NCBI GenBank assembly: GCA_950295325.1
Contig: OX485806.1
Coordinates: 17,732,001-17,796,000, forward strand
DNA: 64,000 nucleotides
Source of the DNA: Polytrichum commune
Taxonomy: Eukaryota; Streptophyta; Polytrichopsida; Polytrichales; Polytrichaceae
Direction of reading: 5' to 3'
Shown here: positions 22,104 through 34,840 of the stretch, piece by piece
How positions within the stretch are numbered: the first letter of the stretch is position 1
How the letters are laid out: each line of letters opens with the position of its first letter
Notes under the pieces: model-generated
Database searches by the model: none
The model's input: the letters and a program-made list of their open reading frames with translations, nothing else
What the model was told of the DNA's origin: nothing
Made by a program: the position numbers and the translations under genes

Positions 22104-25100
22104 TGTTGTCAGAAGCATGCATTCATTGATTTATTATTCATGCATATGCCACCAAAACACTAGCCACTCACTTCTTTTGGGGTGGTATGGTACAAACATT
22201 TGCCCCCACCTTAATTCTAAGCAAATGGGAAAATGATGTGGCCACCCTAAATATGTCTTGATTTCCACACCGATTGTAAATGAAAAGGTTCATGTGGTAT
22301 CATCACCATGCTTTGTTTGAAATAAAATATGGGCTCATGGAGGATCATTATTACTCTTTTACTTAGATACCCACCTTCTTGAGTTTGGCATGAATGAAAA
22401 TAATTTCGGTTCATAACACCTACCAGAGGGTGGAGTAAAAGAATGTCCCTTGCAAGTTTGTAGTTCACTCATTTCATCTGGGCCCCATTAGACTAAATCA
22501 CGGTCCCTAACCTCAACTTAGGGTTTGATCTGTTAAAAATAAACACCATCATGATATGCAACGTTTTCATACTTTTCACCCTTCCCATGTAGGTGTCACA
22601 AACTTTACCCGAATTATCATAACCAATACATTGATAGTCCTAAAATTGCGGGCCCCAATAATTTTCTAAAGCCCAAGCTAATTCTCTTAATTAGAACTAA
22701 TGTGGGCCACATTGATTTTCAACCTCACATTAGGTTTCTAGTATGAAATTGGTGTGGGCCAAAATAATTGGTTTTCTAGAAAATCAACATGAGCAATTAT
22801 TTGTTTTTGTGCTACTTTTGATCCAAGGTTCAACTATTTTATTTTATGTAAGGTGTTGGTGGGAAGTCTTTCTGAGGACTTAGAGGAAGACTTGGGGTTT
22901 TGGACCCACATTACCTTGACTATAAAATTAGTGTAGCCCACATCACTTATTTCCATGCTAATTTTCCACCCATGTTGATAGGACTATTTAGTGTAGCTTT
23001 TATCTTTATAGGGTGTCATTCCCCCAACTCTATATATAGACATTCTTCACCTTTGCAATTGACTTCCACTTTTCCACATCCCCACATAGTAATCATAGTA
23101 ATAGCTAATTTTTAATCTTTTACTTTAATTGATTTACATAAAATGACTAAATTAAGACAATGTACTCTACATGTAAGGCTATGCCCATTGGATGAATTGA
23201 TGATTGGTTGAAAGTTGTTGTGTTGTAGTATACTAAGGAGAATGAAAATGTGTGATGTAATCTCGTAGTTTGTTGAAATAGTTTCACTTCTCCTTGTCTA
23301 TAGCTCTCCTCATGCCTTCCCTTAATAGTGGGAAATAACTTCGGTACTAGATAGCTCTATCTAGTTTCTTACACGACTTTCTAATTATCTAAGGCTCACT
23401 TAGATTCAACCACATTAGTTATTTAGTTTCCACATTCATCCACACACCTTCATTTAGAGACAAAAATATGGGTGAAAAACAAAAAAACAAAAAAATCATC
23501 CATTGATATTTTTCTCACCCACCTATTACAGTCATCCTTAAGCTCCATTGTCCAAGGCCAAAAGTGACCACATAGTCTCTGATGCCCCTAATGGGACAAA
23601 GCCAACAAAATAATTCACACTATCTGTTACATATTATTTCAATTGACTGCACTAACCATGAATAGCCATGCTATTCAATTCGAGTACACCATTTATGGTA
23701 TTTAGTGTTACTTACTATGGAATTACACTACGCTATAACTTTTTGGCAAACCTCCATAGACAACTCCCCACAATGGTGAGCTTAAAAAGATACATTCCAC
23801 CCCGACAACATGACATTTAATCACAACTTACTACTCCTCAACACCCTCCAAACACACAAATAAATCCAATAGACACTAACCATGTACAAAAAAATGCCTC
23901 AACCACCATCAATCCACAAATAACCCCTTTATACAACCACCTCTCAAAATCACCAATCTCACACTCCGAACCCAAGAATGTAATTTTGATAGGGACATCA
24001 TCGCCACCAAACCATGCACATGCCACAATGCCAAACATATGAAATGAAGCTCACTTAATTCACATATTGCCACGACATATTGCTTGACACGGCTATCAAA
24101 ACCAAACATAAAAAATATGACCCACTAACATATACACTCCAACAACTACAATGGAATGTCAATCCCAATATAACAATCTTGGCAAGCATACGAGGAATTG
24201 TATACAAGCATTCCATAACACAACTAAACGACCTTAAAATCCCCAAACCTATAATTAAAGATCTAACATAATCCATGCATATGAACACAATTAAATATCT
24301 CACGTACCCAATCCTCAACAAACGCAAACTAGACCGGAAACAAATGCTCATCAAACCCCCACCATAGTCCATGCACTACCCATTGCATGGTAAAAGACAA
24401 CTACTCCCCCCCCCCCCCCCCCCTCTCCCCCCTTAACCACATAGAGCCCACCTCTCAATAAAAATACAACACACCACACCACACATGACTTGGTCAAACA
24501 TGCACATGATAAGGGAAAACGGGCTCAAAAATTCAAGTCGACAAAACATTCAATGATGTAATTTTATTTTATTTTTCTCTCGAGTTGTTATTTATTTTAT
24601 ACATACTAATAGAATGTTCTGGAGTATATAATGCAACATACACCCATATGTGTGTATTGTGCATTTGAAATCTAATGAATGGCAACACCCCGTCCTTGAG
24701 AGATGCAAATGGTGATTGGGAACATCATGTTATGTACTTGAGGAGTGGCAATTTAGAGGACACATGAAAATTTGTCTTTCTCAATGATTTCCTAGCACTA
24801 TAGATAAGGTGTGGTAACCACTAAAACCTAACATTGAACCTAAGTACACAACACGATCATCCTTTCAAAGCCAAAATTTAGCTTTTAAGTCCAAATCTTC
24901 TTCATATTTTTTGTCATCATGTGCAATTGGGACTTATCTCCCTCCTTTTCCTTGATCGTCAATTGTTGGGATTCTTTCTAATGCCTAGCCATAAGTGGAG
25001 TTCATGCAAAAATAATCCACTATGATGACAAATAAATGTGTAGGAGTAAGTATGAGCCTTTACTTTCTCCAATTATAGAGATGACTCCAATTGGAGGTTG

Positions 25101-26480
25101 CCAAGAATGAGATATGTTCTATCCGTGGTCAGAGTCGCAAACTCAAATGTAAACTCGAGGCGGTTTACATTACATGGATGAGGGAGAATGACATTTGCAT
25201 CTTGTCGCTTGTTTATAAGAGGTGGTCTCTTTTGGGAAGAGGTGAAGAGCACTTGGTTACATGGTGCTCTTAACCCCTAACTTGCCAAGCAAACCATTTC
25301 TAGTTGAAGTATGATTTCTTCCCTACACTAACCCCACCAAGCTCATTCATCTACAATCAAAATAATTGTAAACATCAAGCCAACCTGGATATATCAATCC
25401 ATAGACACATGAGCCGTGCAATTTATAGATGACTAGAACGGGTCAAAACATGCTAAAGTGAGAAGTGGTCATTTTTTTTTTGTGTTGGGAGCTCATGTGA
25501 GGGTGTTGACTTCAATTAATAGTTGCCACTTCAATACAAACATTGCATGAACATCAAAGATGTTAATTTTGGTAAAAGTGAAATGTTTATTGATGCTTAT
25601 GTAAAAATTGCCTTTGTTTTCACATTTAGACACTCTCAAATTTTTGAGGAATTCTTTGCATGTGGTCCTAAATATGGGATAGTTTACATACTTCACATGC
25701 AAGGTGGTTAGCCTATCGTGATTTGCACATTTTGACAAGAGAATTTGTGGAGATGCTCAATTATTGAGTTGTTCCCATTTAGTGGGTCACACAAGCATTC
25801 TGCTCATTTTCTGGGTGAATATCGTAGGTCTTTTTATGGAGGATGGCATTTTCTTGTGCATCACTTCCTTCATTTGTTATGATCTAAAATTCCAAAGGGT
25901 TATTTGTGCCATGTTTTCTCTTATTATAGCTCACCTCCCATGTTTCAAGATCCCATGAACAAATCCCATTCTAACCTCAAAACTTGCCCCTAAACATTCC
26001 ACTACTAACATTGAGTGAAATGCACTCAAAACACTATTTCTTATGCTTGAGAAGTTAAGGGTTAATAGTTGTGTGATGTTTATGGATGTGTGGGATTGGC
26101 AACGACGTCTTGTATAGAAGTTTGTTGTTAGGCAGGTGGAACGGTCTTTTTTTCTTTTTCCTTATATATATGTTTGATTTAGAATAAAATAAAAATTGGG
26201 GAAGGGGGATCAACCTTAATTATTGAGTATGATGGTTGGTGGGAGTGTGGTGTAGTAATTTTGTGGATGAGTGTTTAGGGTGTGTGGGTGTTGTTGTCGT
26301 AGTGATTGGGGGAGGATAGAGATGTGATGGTTCTCTACGCAATATTGCTTTAGCATTAATGGGTTGAGTTAGTCGTGGGAAATGGGGCTTATTATGTCAT
26401 GCATGTAATGTATTTCTTTAAGTGTCGTTTTGAATCAGTCTATGTTGAGCTTACATTTTGAATTTTCTTAAAAACAATAT
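22104..26480. other. AT-rich gene-free stretch
   Basis: I recognise no gene. Between 22640 and 23000 the phrases GTGGGCCACATT, GTGTGGGCCAAAA and TTAGTGTAGCCCACAT recur in both senses and return at about 38940-39200 and 56270-56330, a diverged dispersed family. CTCTATATATAG at about 23029 resembles a plant TATA box but leads to no gene. An 18-base C run lies at 24406-24423. The segment 25890-26065 matches 59640-59860 in opposite orientation. Confidence 0.5.
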
Positions 26481-26492
26481 GTCATGATATAA

Positions 26493-26622
26493 GTCCACTT
26501 TACACTATATCTCATGACCAAGGTCATGAGAAAAATATAGTTAGGCCCAAACCCATGATCAAGAGAAGTTTGAAATCATTTATTTTATCTCATGGCCCTT
26601 GGTCATGGGTGTAAATTGACCC
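26493..26622. mobile_element. Small foldback miniature element, about 130 bp
   Basis: GTCCACTTTACAC at the left is mirrored by GTGTAAATTGACCC at the right. CTCATGACCAAGGTCATGAG lies just inside the left end and CTCATGGCCCTTGGTCATG just inside the right. The core GTGTAAA-N-GRCC matches the ends of families C, D and E. No clear target duplication. Non-coding. Confidence 0.6.
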
Positions 26623-27705
26623 TCAAACTAAGATAATGTATTTCCTCAAATTTAAGCTAACAATAATTGGTGGGAAGATAGTGCCACATCAGTGCCTCTT
26701 CATTTTCAACTTTTGGACTCAGACTCTAGTTGATTTTCTGATTTTTTGATTTTTCCTTCTATTCACCAAAAAGATTACTCGAATTTAGAATATCTTTGGC
26801 CAAGTGGAAGTCCCCCATGAGGTCACATGTTTTCAACATGAAGATGTATGTTCCCAACATCTAGGAGGGTGAGACATTTATGGTTATGAAATCATGTTTC
26901 TTTGGATATAAATAGTTCAACCTCGATCCTTGAAAATGAGTCAAACGCCTCTATTTTCATCTTTCTACTCTTGGGACTTATGGCACGTGGTTATGCCCCA
27001 CAAAAGAGGTAAAGAGTTTGTGGGTTGTTTTTGGGATAAGATCACGTGAAAGCCCTAGCCTTTTGATTTTGTGATTGAATTGGGGTCAAGTCCATCATCC
27101 CATCGGAAAGCTACACATGCTAAAATCAAGTAATTGACAAAGGCAAGAGGACACAAAGTGCACCCACATGTGAAAGGAAGCCCGGCACCTACTAGTACGG
27201 CATCAAGTACGTTCACATACATATGTGTATGGATGTATGGATTGATATATATATATATGCATGTATATGTATATGTATATATATATGTATAATATAAGAA
27301 TCTCTTATAGTTAGTGACATGTATAGAAAATCATATTTGTTTGTGTGCATTAGATTGATATTTGGAAATCTCACATTAGAATGATATTCTCGAGTTGGGT
27401 CACAATGAGAATGGACATTTTGCATTTATGATCTTAAGAATTGGTTTTTTTTAATATTAGTATATTGGGGACGGCACTCAATGTACCCCTTACAGTATCA
27501 CACATATATGCAAAAGGAATTATTATTATTATTTTGCTTACAAAGCGTACATATGGGATAGATATTATTCCATCTATTTTTTAAAACATCATAAGATTAT
27601 ATGAAGTATTATATGATCGTAGTCCCTCTCCTAAAGTGTCTTGTAAGAGGAGTTTATTAATTCACCATGATATATGTTATAGCTCCAGGAAGGGGAAACT
27701 TATTA

Positions 27706-27728
27706 TGTGTGTGTGTGTGTGTGTGTGT
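27706..27728. repeat. GT dinucleotide microsatellite
   Basis: Uninterrupted GT repeats. Confidence 0.95.
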
Positions 27729-27867
27729 TCATAGCCATGAAGCCATTTATTGGTGTACCCTATATCATACTTCATTGAGTTTGTCAAGAAAAAAATGTTA
27801 TGTGAGCATATATAAAAGGAATACACCATTATTTCTCAATTTCGTATGTATGCACGTACGTACGCAC

Positions 27868-27868
27868 G

Positions 27869-27897
<29 letters not shown>
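27868..27897. repeat. TA dinucleotide microsatellite
   Basis: About 15 TA repeats, preceded by an ACGTACGTACGCACG run. Confidence 0.95.
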
Positions 27898-27903
<6 letters not shown>

Positions 27904-29889
27904 TTAAAAAGGATATTTAGTATAGAATTCAAAAACCCTCATATATGTACATACATAATATCGTTGCAGTCATCAATTTGTGCGTATGTTCATACATTTG
28001 TCGTAAATATTTTTCCTTGTATGAAGGGAGTTTCGATAAGGGGTCATGCACACATGTGGCTCCCACTCTGAAAGAAGTATTCCCTCCCCCCCGACTATTA
28101 TGGAAACAAGATTTTCGTTTGTCACCTACTCAATTTACCATCCTTCTTATTTCCCAATCCATTCATATTGCCATTCCTATTCATAGTACATATTATGTAA
28201 TGAAGATATTGAGCAATCAATACTCAATAATCATATTCTCCCGTTTTGTATGATGCACCCTTACATTAAGTACTTGAAGTGTAGTAAGCATAGATCAATA
28301 AGATTTTTTTGAATTTGAATTTAAATTGTTGTGTTTTTACACCGAAGTGAATGAGAGCTTGTTGTCCCTTGCCATGATCATGCTTTATCAAGCTTCACAG
28401 TAAAGGTCATTCCTTCCTTTTGATTGGTGGTCTTCATCGCAGTTTGCATATTAAAAACCACAATTGTTCACTCCCCCACCTTGTCAATTCAAGTAGCATT
28501 TGACCAAGACCTGATTTGCAATTCTAGACACTTGAACTGTATGATGAGATATTCGAATATAATTGCATAATGATAGCATCATAATTGGAGTTTTTAGTAA
28601 ACTTTCATTGTCTATAAATTAAATGAATGTTTTTAGCATTAGAAAGTGTTATGTTGTTTTGTAATGATATTTTGAGGATTCACATATCATTGAGGATTCA
28701 CATGTATCCCATGAAATATACTCATTGGAAGTGTATCGATTGATCCTCCCACATATTCAAGTTAACCAAAAAGTCCAAATTATAAAAATATGCATAATTT
28801 ACTTAAATATATAAGTTACAAGACATTTGATATGGTGTGGCTTACATTGTGCAAAAGAAGATAGAATGGATTATAATTCCCAAAAACAAAGCTTATTAAA
28901 AAAACATGAATATAGGATGAATTTATTTTGAGAAGATATTATATATATTCCATGAATATTCGCCATGTACATGTAATACTCCATGAATATGCACATCACT
29001 TCGTAGTGCCCCCCCCCCCCCACACACACACATATGATGCCTCACATTTACATATGCTTAGATCAATGGGTGGGGAACACCAATAGACACTCCAACCTTG
29101 TTCTTCATTACTGTTTTCATTATCTCTATCAAGAAATAGATTGTTGTCATGGCCAATATGGACCTTGAGATGGGAAAAATGTGAGTTGGATCCCTCCACT
29201 CGATGTGCACGTCCACATGAGTAGCATTAAATTACCATTTTCATACAATCGTTTCCAATATTGAGCATATCCATTTCTTCTTGAAAAATAATCAAGTCCC
29301 TTGGATTTGAAGACATCACAACACGACCCTTGGTTTTGGACTTAAATAAGTGTTCCCTCCCTAACACATCCCTAACATGCTTGTCATTGTGTCATCTTGA
29401 ATGTGCCTCGCTAAACAAATGAAGATATTTGAAGCCAATTTTAATGTTTATAGATTTATGATGCATGTGTGATGCTAGAAACTTGTCTGATGCGTGCATC
29501 TATCTGTCTTAATGTTGTGGGTGACTAGAGGATGATTATGTCAATAAACCTCCATTATGTTGTAAGTCTAGTTGAGAATACATAGATAGTCAGTGTCACA
29601 ACCATGTTATTATAAACTACCAATCCCATCAAAATTTTGGTGGTTGATTTTTATAGTCAAATTTCCATTACGATTCATATCACAATACAATATTAGATAC
29701 CTTTGCATGCATTGCAATTGATGGTCCCGCTCATACAACTCATTTACGTCCAACTCATGGAGTAGGCTTTGGTCCAAATTTCCTTAACCAATAATGATAT
29801 TTGTTCTTGGAAAATATGTTTTATGAAAATTAAAATTGTGGATAATGTAGATTGAAAACATAAGTGTCCTAGCATTTGCATAGAGAAGG

Positions 29890-30130
29890 CAAGTGAATAT
29901 ATCTTCTTATTATTTTGGAGTTCATGTGAATATCATATCCATTCACAAATTGTTTTCCTTTTCCTTTTCCTTTTCCTTTTCTTAAACAATCATACAAGTC
30001 CCTGATCATATTGCCTCATAGTTGTAGAATAGTTAACAAAATTTGAGCACGTAATCCAATCTTTTTATTAACAACATGTATGTTTGATGTTTGTTCTTGA
30101 ATCCATAACTAACTACACAACACCTAATCA
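29890..30130 (+). repeat. Foldback family A, left-arm fragment
   Basis: It contains a GAGTTCATGTGAATATCATAT start, a TTTTCC hexamer run (29949-29980), and TTTGAGCACGTAATCCAATC, then a Y-rich ATGTTTGTTCTTGAATCC stretch, as in the copy at 7200-7430. Confidence 0.65.
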
Positions 30131-30985
30131 CACGTTTCCAACGAAGATTCATTAAAAAAAATAGACAATTTTGGTTGGATTAAAGTTGTTGTTGTTGTGT
30201 TGTGTTCATTCATATCTCATTGAATACAACTCGGTTTTGATTGCGAGCTCGCATGTAAGGGCCGCTTTACACTACGGTGAAGAAGTGCACCGGTCGGTCA
30301 AGAATTTAAGCCCAAGACATGGTTATTTGAGGCAAGGGATGGTATTCCGGTGAAGATGGAAAGACAATAAAAAAAAATGCCTTAAGAAGTCTTGACTGGC
30401 TGTAGTGTAAACACCTAGAGGAGAAGTGTATTGGATAACTTCACCAAGAGGAGAGGTCCACCGGACTACTTCACAAAATGGTCATAGCTGGCCATAGTAG
30501 AAACCTTACCCCCTAAATGACCATTGTATTGATATTTAAAATAATTGTATTGATAAAAAAATAAAATGTATATGGCAATGTTTTAGAACTTCTTTCATGA
30601 CAAGAATTTATTTGAAAATGTAACACCTCTAAAATACATCCAAATTAAGGTAAATAAGTAGGTAACACTATCTTATTACTGATTTTTAAAGAACTTACAT
30701 GTTGGTATAGTCCAACCTCGTTAATACAACACTCATTTATACGACACCCTCAATATTACGACACGTTTTTGCGAGACCAAACTTTTTAGTTCAAAACCCC
30801 CTCTTTTATACGACTACAACATTTGATAATGCAACATTTAGAATCTCCGTTTTGTCATATTAAAGAGGTATTTAATGCTAGAAATCCTTTCATGTATATT
30901 ATGTACATCTAAAAACATCCATTTTCACTTGGGAACTACTTGGGAACTTCACTTATTGTTAGTAACTTAATGGTAATTAGGGTTA

Positions 30986-31970
30986 CAATCAAGACTCTAT
31001 AAGTGTTACCCCTATAAGCGTTATAATTTAATATATGTTAAGAAAATTCTATTCCCCTACAAAAAAACACAATTGGTGAGACTAGTGAGTGTTATATGTT
31101 AAGTGTTATAACATGCTCTACTCCCTTCTTTGTTAATTGCACCTCTATAACTGTTAATTTTGAGAAAATCAAGGTAATAATATATGAGAGCATACATTTT
31201 AAACATGTAATCACATTTATCCCATATTCTTTGCGAACAATTCAAGATTGTTGGAGGCACACGGGTGTTCTTCCGATCTCTATTGAGAGGGAGATAAAGG
31301 AAGCTAGGCGCTTGGTAGAGGTTCATGAAGTTGCACTCTACTTCATCAACTAACGTTGTTGTCATTTGATAGTGAGGTGGATGACGTGATGAATGCTCAC
31401 GAATACCTCAATCATGAGATGGAGTTTGATTTAAACAACCCCTATGAACCTATTGATGAGGAGTTTTTGGATATGTATTCCTCATAACATCAAGAAATTG
31501 ATGTTGATGAGGTTATGGTTGATGTGGTAGAAGAAGTTGTAGGATTTAGTGTTGCCGAGCGTTCTCTAAAGACTTTGAAGAAATATTTTGAACAAAGACC
31601 AAATGATGCCCTATCACACATTAGGAGCATTCAAGGACTTCATAAGGAAGTTTCATCTCATCATTTGGAAGCTTATTGTCATACTACTATAGACTCTTTC
31701 TTTCAGTTAGTTTAGTTGGAAGAATCTCGTCAAGTTACTACTATATAGATTATTTATTTCAATTAGTTCAGTTGAATTATGTATTATCATTTGTACTTAC
31801 ATTCATCTTTTTATAAAATGTTATGTTCTTCATTTTTTCAAAATTTTAAGTGTTATTTCTATAAATGTTATTAATCATCGGTATGAATTCTATAAGTGTT
31901 ACTTGTTATAATTCTATATATGTTGTTTTTTTGCTACTCCCGAGATGTAACATTTATAGAGTCATGACTG
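30986..31970 (+). mobile_element. Inner pogo-like element with transposase tail
   Basis: TA flanks both ends (30984-30985 and 31971-31972). The left end is CAATCAAGACTCTATAAGTG and the complement of the right end is CAGTCATGACTCTATAAATG, with the similarity continuing to about 60 bases. At 985 bp it keeps only the last part of the transposase, so it is an internally deleted, non-autonomous derivative. It sits inside the outer pogo-like element. Confidence 0.88.
31096..31715 (+). pseudogene. Pogo/Tigger-type transposase, C-terminal remnant
   Basis: The frame 31096-31353 reads PYSLRTIQDCWRHTGVLP, the conserved segment after the DDD catalytic core of pogo-clade (jerky/Tigger/Lemi-like) transposases. 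After a shift the match continues with an acidic stretch (FDLNNPYEPIDEEFLDMY) and, after one more stop, VAERSLKTLKKYFEQRP and the ending TTIDSFFQLV, the usual tail of these proteins. The DNA-binding and catalytic domains are missing altogether. About 200 residues remain in two frames with one internal TAA at 31486, so it cannot act. Confidence 0.85.
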
Positions 31971-32640
31971 TACTAGTGTAGAATGGACATGGTAAGGGTG
32001 AGCGTGGCCTCTTGCCTAGTACGTTGCCTTGTACACGGGTGATATAGTATCACCAGTATCTTGATGCTAAACGTCATGCATCATTTGTTGTCTAGTTTCT
32101 TATTAGAGACTCCGGCCATAATGTAACCACCTAGAGGAGAAGTGTATTGCTTAAACTCGTTGTATGTGTATATATATATATATATATTTAAGCTCACTTT
32201 ACTTATGTTTTCGTATTCTCTCAATAATATGACAACTTTACGTCATTTGTCATATTAATGAGAAGACGACACCTCAATAATACGATTTTTTGTATTTCCT
32301 ATAAATGTCATACTAAAGAGGGAGAACAATAGTGCAAAGGTTTATCCAAGGAAGAAATATTTTATTCAAGTTGGAGTTCTCCGGAGGCCAAGTTTCTTTT
32401 CCAAGGCGTTGAGGTTGCCCAAGAAACTTGACCTCCAAAGAACTCCCCTTCAAAAAAGTGTTGCCACGTTGGCAACCATGTCATTTATTCATTCATGTAC
32501 AAAGTTCTCCACCAAAGGACTCTTGGCTGCAGTGTAAACCACCACTCGACAAGAGTGTCACTCTTGGCCAATCAAATTTCATAATTCCCCTAGAATTCAT
32601 GACCAGTGGACTTCTCCACTGTAGTGTAAAGTGGCCCTAA

Positions 32641-34840
32641 GTATCTCCCAAAGGCATGATTCCAAAGGGTTTTCCTTGCACGTGGAATGCACTAGGGCCA
32701 ATGCATTGCACTGCACACCTCTATGAAACACCATCACACTTCAATGAAACCCAATTATATATTTAGCATACCACTACAAATTACATACATCACCATATTC
32801 ATAATTTTGCAAGGCAGTCATGTCAATGCGTGTTATACAAATTCATTTATTTATTTATGAAAACGATCAACATGTATAAAACACGAGTGCCTCCACTAGA
32901 TATATGTTGCACTTTCTAACAATGAAAGAGGTTGACCATGGTAGACAAATCCTCTTGTCCTTGAACCAAATATAGAATTACGAGTGGTGGTTGTGAGGTA
33001 TCACCATCTAGTTTCACAACAACTTTGGCACTAGTTCATACATGCAAGGGCCATGGGCCATAAAATTATTGATTGGAATACTATGAAAAAGGAGGATGTT
33101 GCACGAAAGTAAATTTCGATTTGATATGCAAAGTGTTGAACTTAGATAAAGGAGACCTATTAAAAATAGGTCTTCTACATGTTGAGGACTGATTCATTCC
33201 AATCAAATTTCATTGGACTGATTTGGGTTTAAAGCTAATTTTGGATCTAATTTTCAAATAATCCTCATTTCCAAGTTATTAAAAAATTCATTGCATTTAC
33301 ATCTTCCCAATCGATAAGTTTATGTCACAAATCTAAACTCTGTAATGGGTTGCAATAAAAATAAATTAAAAAAAGGCACATGTGAGAAATACTTGAAGTT
33401 ATATCTAGACCAAACCTAAGCCAAGAATTGAAAATTAGGTTCCCACCAATGTCTACAGTTGACATGTCCCAACAAATAGATATCTTCTTGACACCGTCAA
33501 TGAAGGTTGGTCATTTCAAACTCAAATGTTGAAATTCTAGATTATCAAGGCATTTGGGCATCATGTGGTCCACTCTTCTTCATTGATTGGGAACGTATAT
33601 TTCATTGTACTTCTAGTGTACCATAAGGGAGTTCATTTCACACTCCACTACCACACTATTTTTTTTTTTTTTTTTTTTTTTGCATGTCCACATGATACAT
33701 CACCTAAACTCAACTCAATATGGTTGACATAGCATGGTTTTTGCTTAGGAACAATCACTGGAAAATGTGTAACTATGAGATTGGACTGTAAGCTCAAATT
33801 ATATACACCATCGTAAGTTCAATTTTCAGAAAAGTTGGAAGGGGTGGGAAGACCTCTGTGGTCGTTCCAAGAGAACATCAAATTTCACTTTGACCTCTTC
33901 CAGTTTTTGCACCTCAACTCCAAGTCCAAAGTTTGAAATGACAATCTAAGACCCATGTTGCCCGTCGATTAGGGGTAGTCAATGCTGGGTAGAAGTGTTA
34001 CTTTCATGGTTGTTGATTTTTATTCATGTGGCATAGTGGCCACATTGCGAATTAACTTGATTGTGGCATAGTGCCCGAAACTCTACTAGCATCTTCAGTT
34101 CGGACACAAAACTAGTCTATTTTAGTTCGCAAACTTCAAAATATCAAGTTTGGGGCACATAACTAGTTTCAAGTTTAACTCCTCCTCCCACAAACCATTA
34201 GGGAGAGAGCTAAAAGACAAGATTAATCATGTTATCCTTAGTCAATGCTAACTCTAGCTAAGCCCAATGCAACCGCAAAGCTTCGAACTAACTCACGATA
34301 ACTAACCCTTAATCAACATTGTGGCTAATAGACCTTAACGAATTGAAAATGTTGACTAGATGAGATGGTTCCTTGTCCAATCCAATGGCCACAACACTCT
34401 ATGGGAGTGGGAATTGTCCACATTAGGGCCCCCATTAAATCTCAACCTTCCAACTTCCATAGAATTTTACATGTTTTTTTGTTTCAAGTGTTAAGAAACT
34501 CGATATTATTTTGTTGTGATTTCCACCGAAATTGTCCTTCACGTCCGTGCAATTATTTCAATTAATGTGTTACCACACAAAACTCCATCTATCAAGCCCA
34601 ATTTTTTTTTAATTTAATTCCCCACCGTCCATGATGGTGTACTTGGAAGTTGGGCCTAAAACTTCAAATCACATCGTCATCTCACCTAACTAATGTGACC
34701 CGGCTCAGGCCGGTCACGAGAGAGTCGTGGGATGGGCCTCTTGTCTCTCAGTCTCAGGCTTTTTTAAAAGCCGTAACTTAGTTGTCTGAGAAAGAAGAAG
34801 AAGCAACTCTGTTTGATCTCGACAACGGAGTCATTGTCAA
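32641..34840. other. AT-rich gene-free stretch
   Basis: A 23-base T run lies at 33659-33681 and a small palindrome GTGACCCGGC/GCCGGTCAC at about 34697-34719. Frames are short and unrecognised. The last 100 bases lead without a sharp boundary into the 239-bp array. Confidence 0.5.

Larger units (their letters stand above)
26623..29880. other. AT-rich gene-free stretch with microsatellites
   Basis: Microsatellites are a TATG/TATA-rich block at 27217-27290, GT at 27706-27728, TA at 27868-27897 and C with CA at 29009-29031. A 134-codon frame at 27667-28071 is built largely from these repeats and is not a gene candidate. No other structure seen. Confidence 0.55.
30720..32327. mobile_element. Outer pogo-like element
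   Basis: The left end GTCCAACCTCGTTAATACAA and the complement of the right end, GTTCTCCCTCTTTAGTATGA, agree at about 15 of the first 22 positions and share a following pattern of ATACGACA or ATGACA repeats. TA precedes the left end; the right flank has AA. Ends of the form CCTCKTTAATACRACA are typical of pogo/Tigger-type Tc1/mariner elements. Length is 1.6 kb, including the inner element at 30986-31970. Confidence 0.6.
30259..32637 (+). mobile_element. Family D element carrying nested insertions
   Basis: The ends GGGCCGCTTTACACTACGG and the inverted form CACTGTAGTGTAAAGTGGCCC are flanked by TAA on both sides (30256-30258 and 32638-32640), a PIF/Harbinger-type target duplication. The outer parts match the 403-bp copy at 4001-4403, so about 2 kb of the interior is inserted. 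A 38-bp phrase with CACCTAGAGGAGAAGTGTAT occurs at 30396-30433 and again at 32112-32149. Two pogo-like elements are nested inside. Confidence 0.85.

Noticed and set aside
23025-23060. TATATATAG resembling a core promoter
   Set aside because: No credible coding sequence follows on the plus strand within several kilobases, and such motifs are common in AT-rich DNA.
24055-24372. 105-codon minus-strand frame
   Set aside because: Low-complexity, hydrophobic, without motif; an overlapping plus-strand frame of 63 codons exists.
27667-28071. 134-codon frame
   Set aside because: It is made of GT and TA microsatellites and low-complexity sequence.
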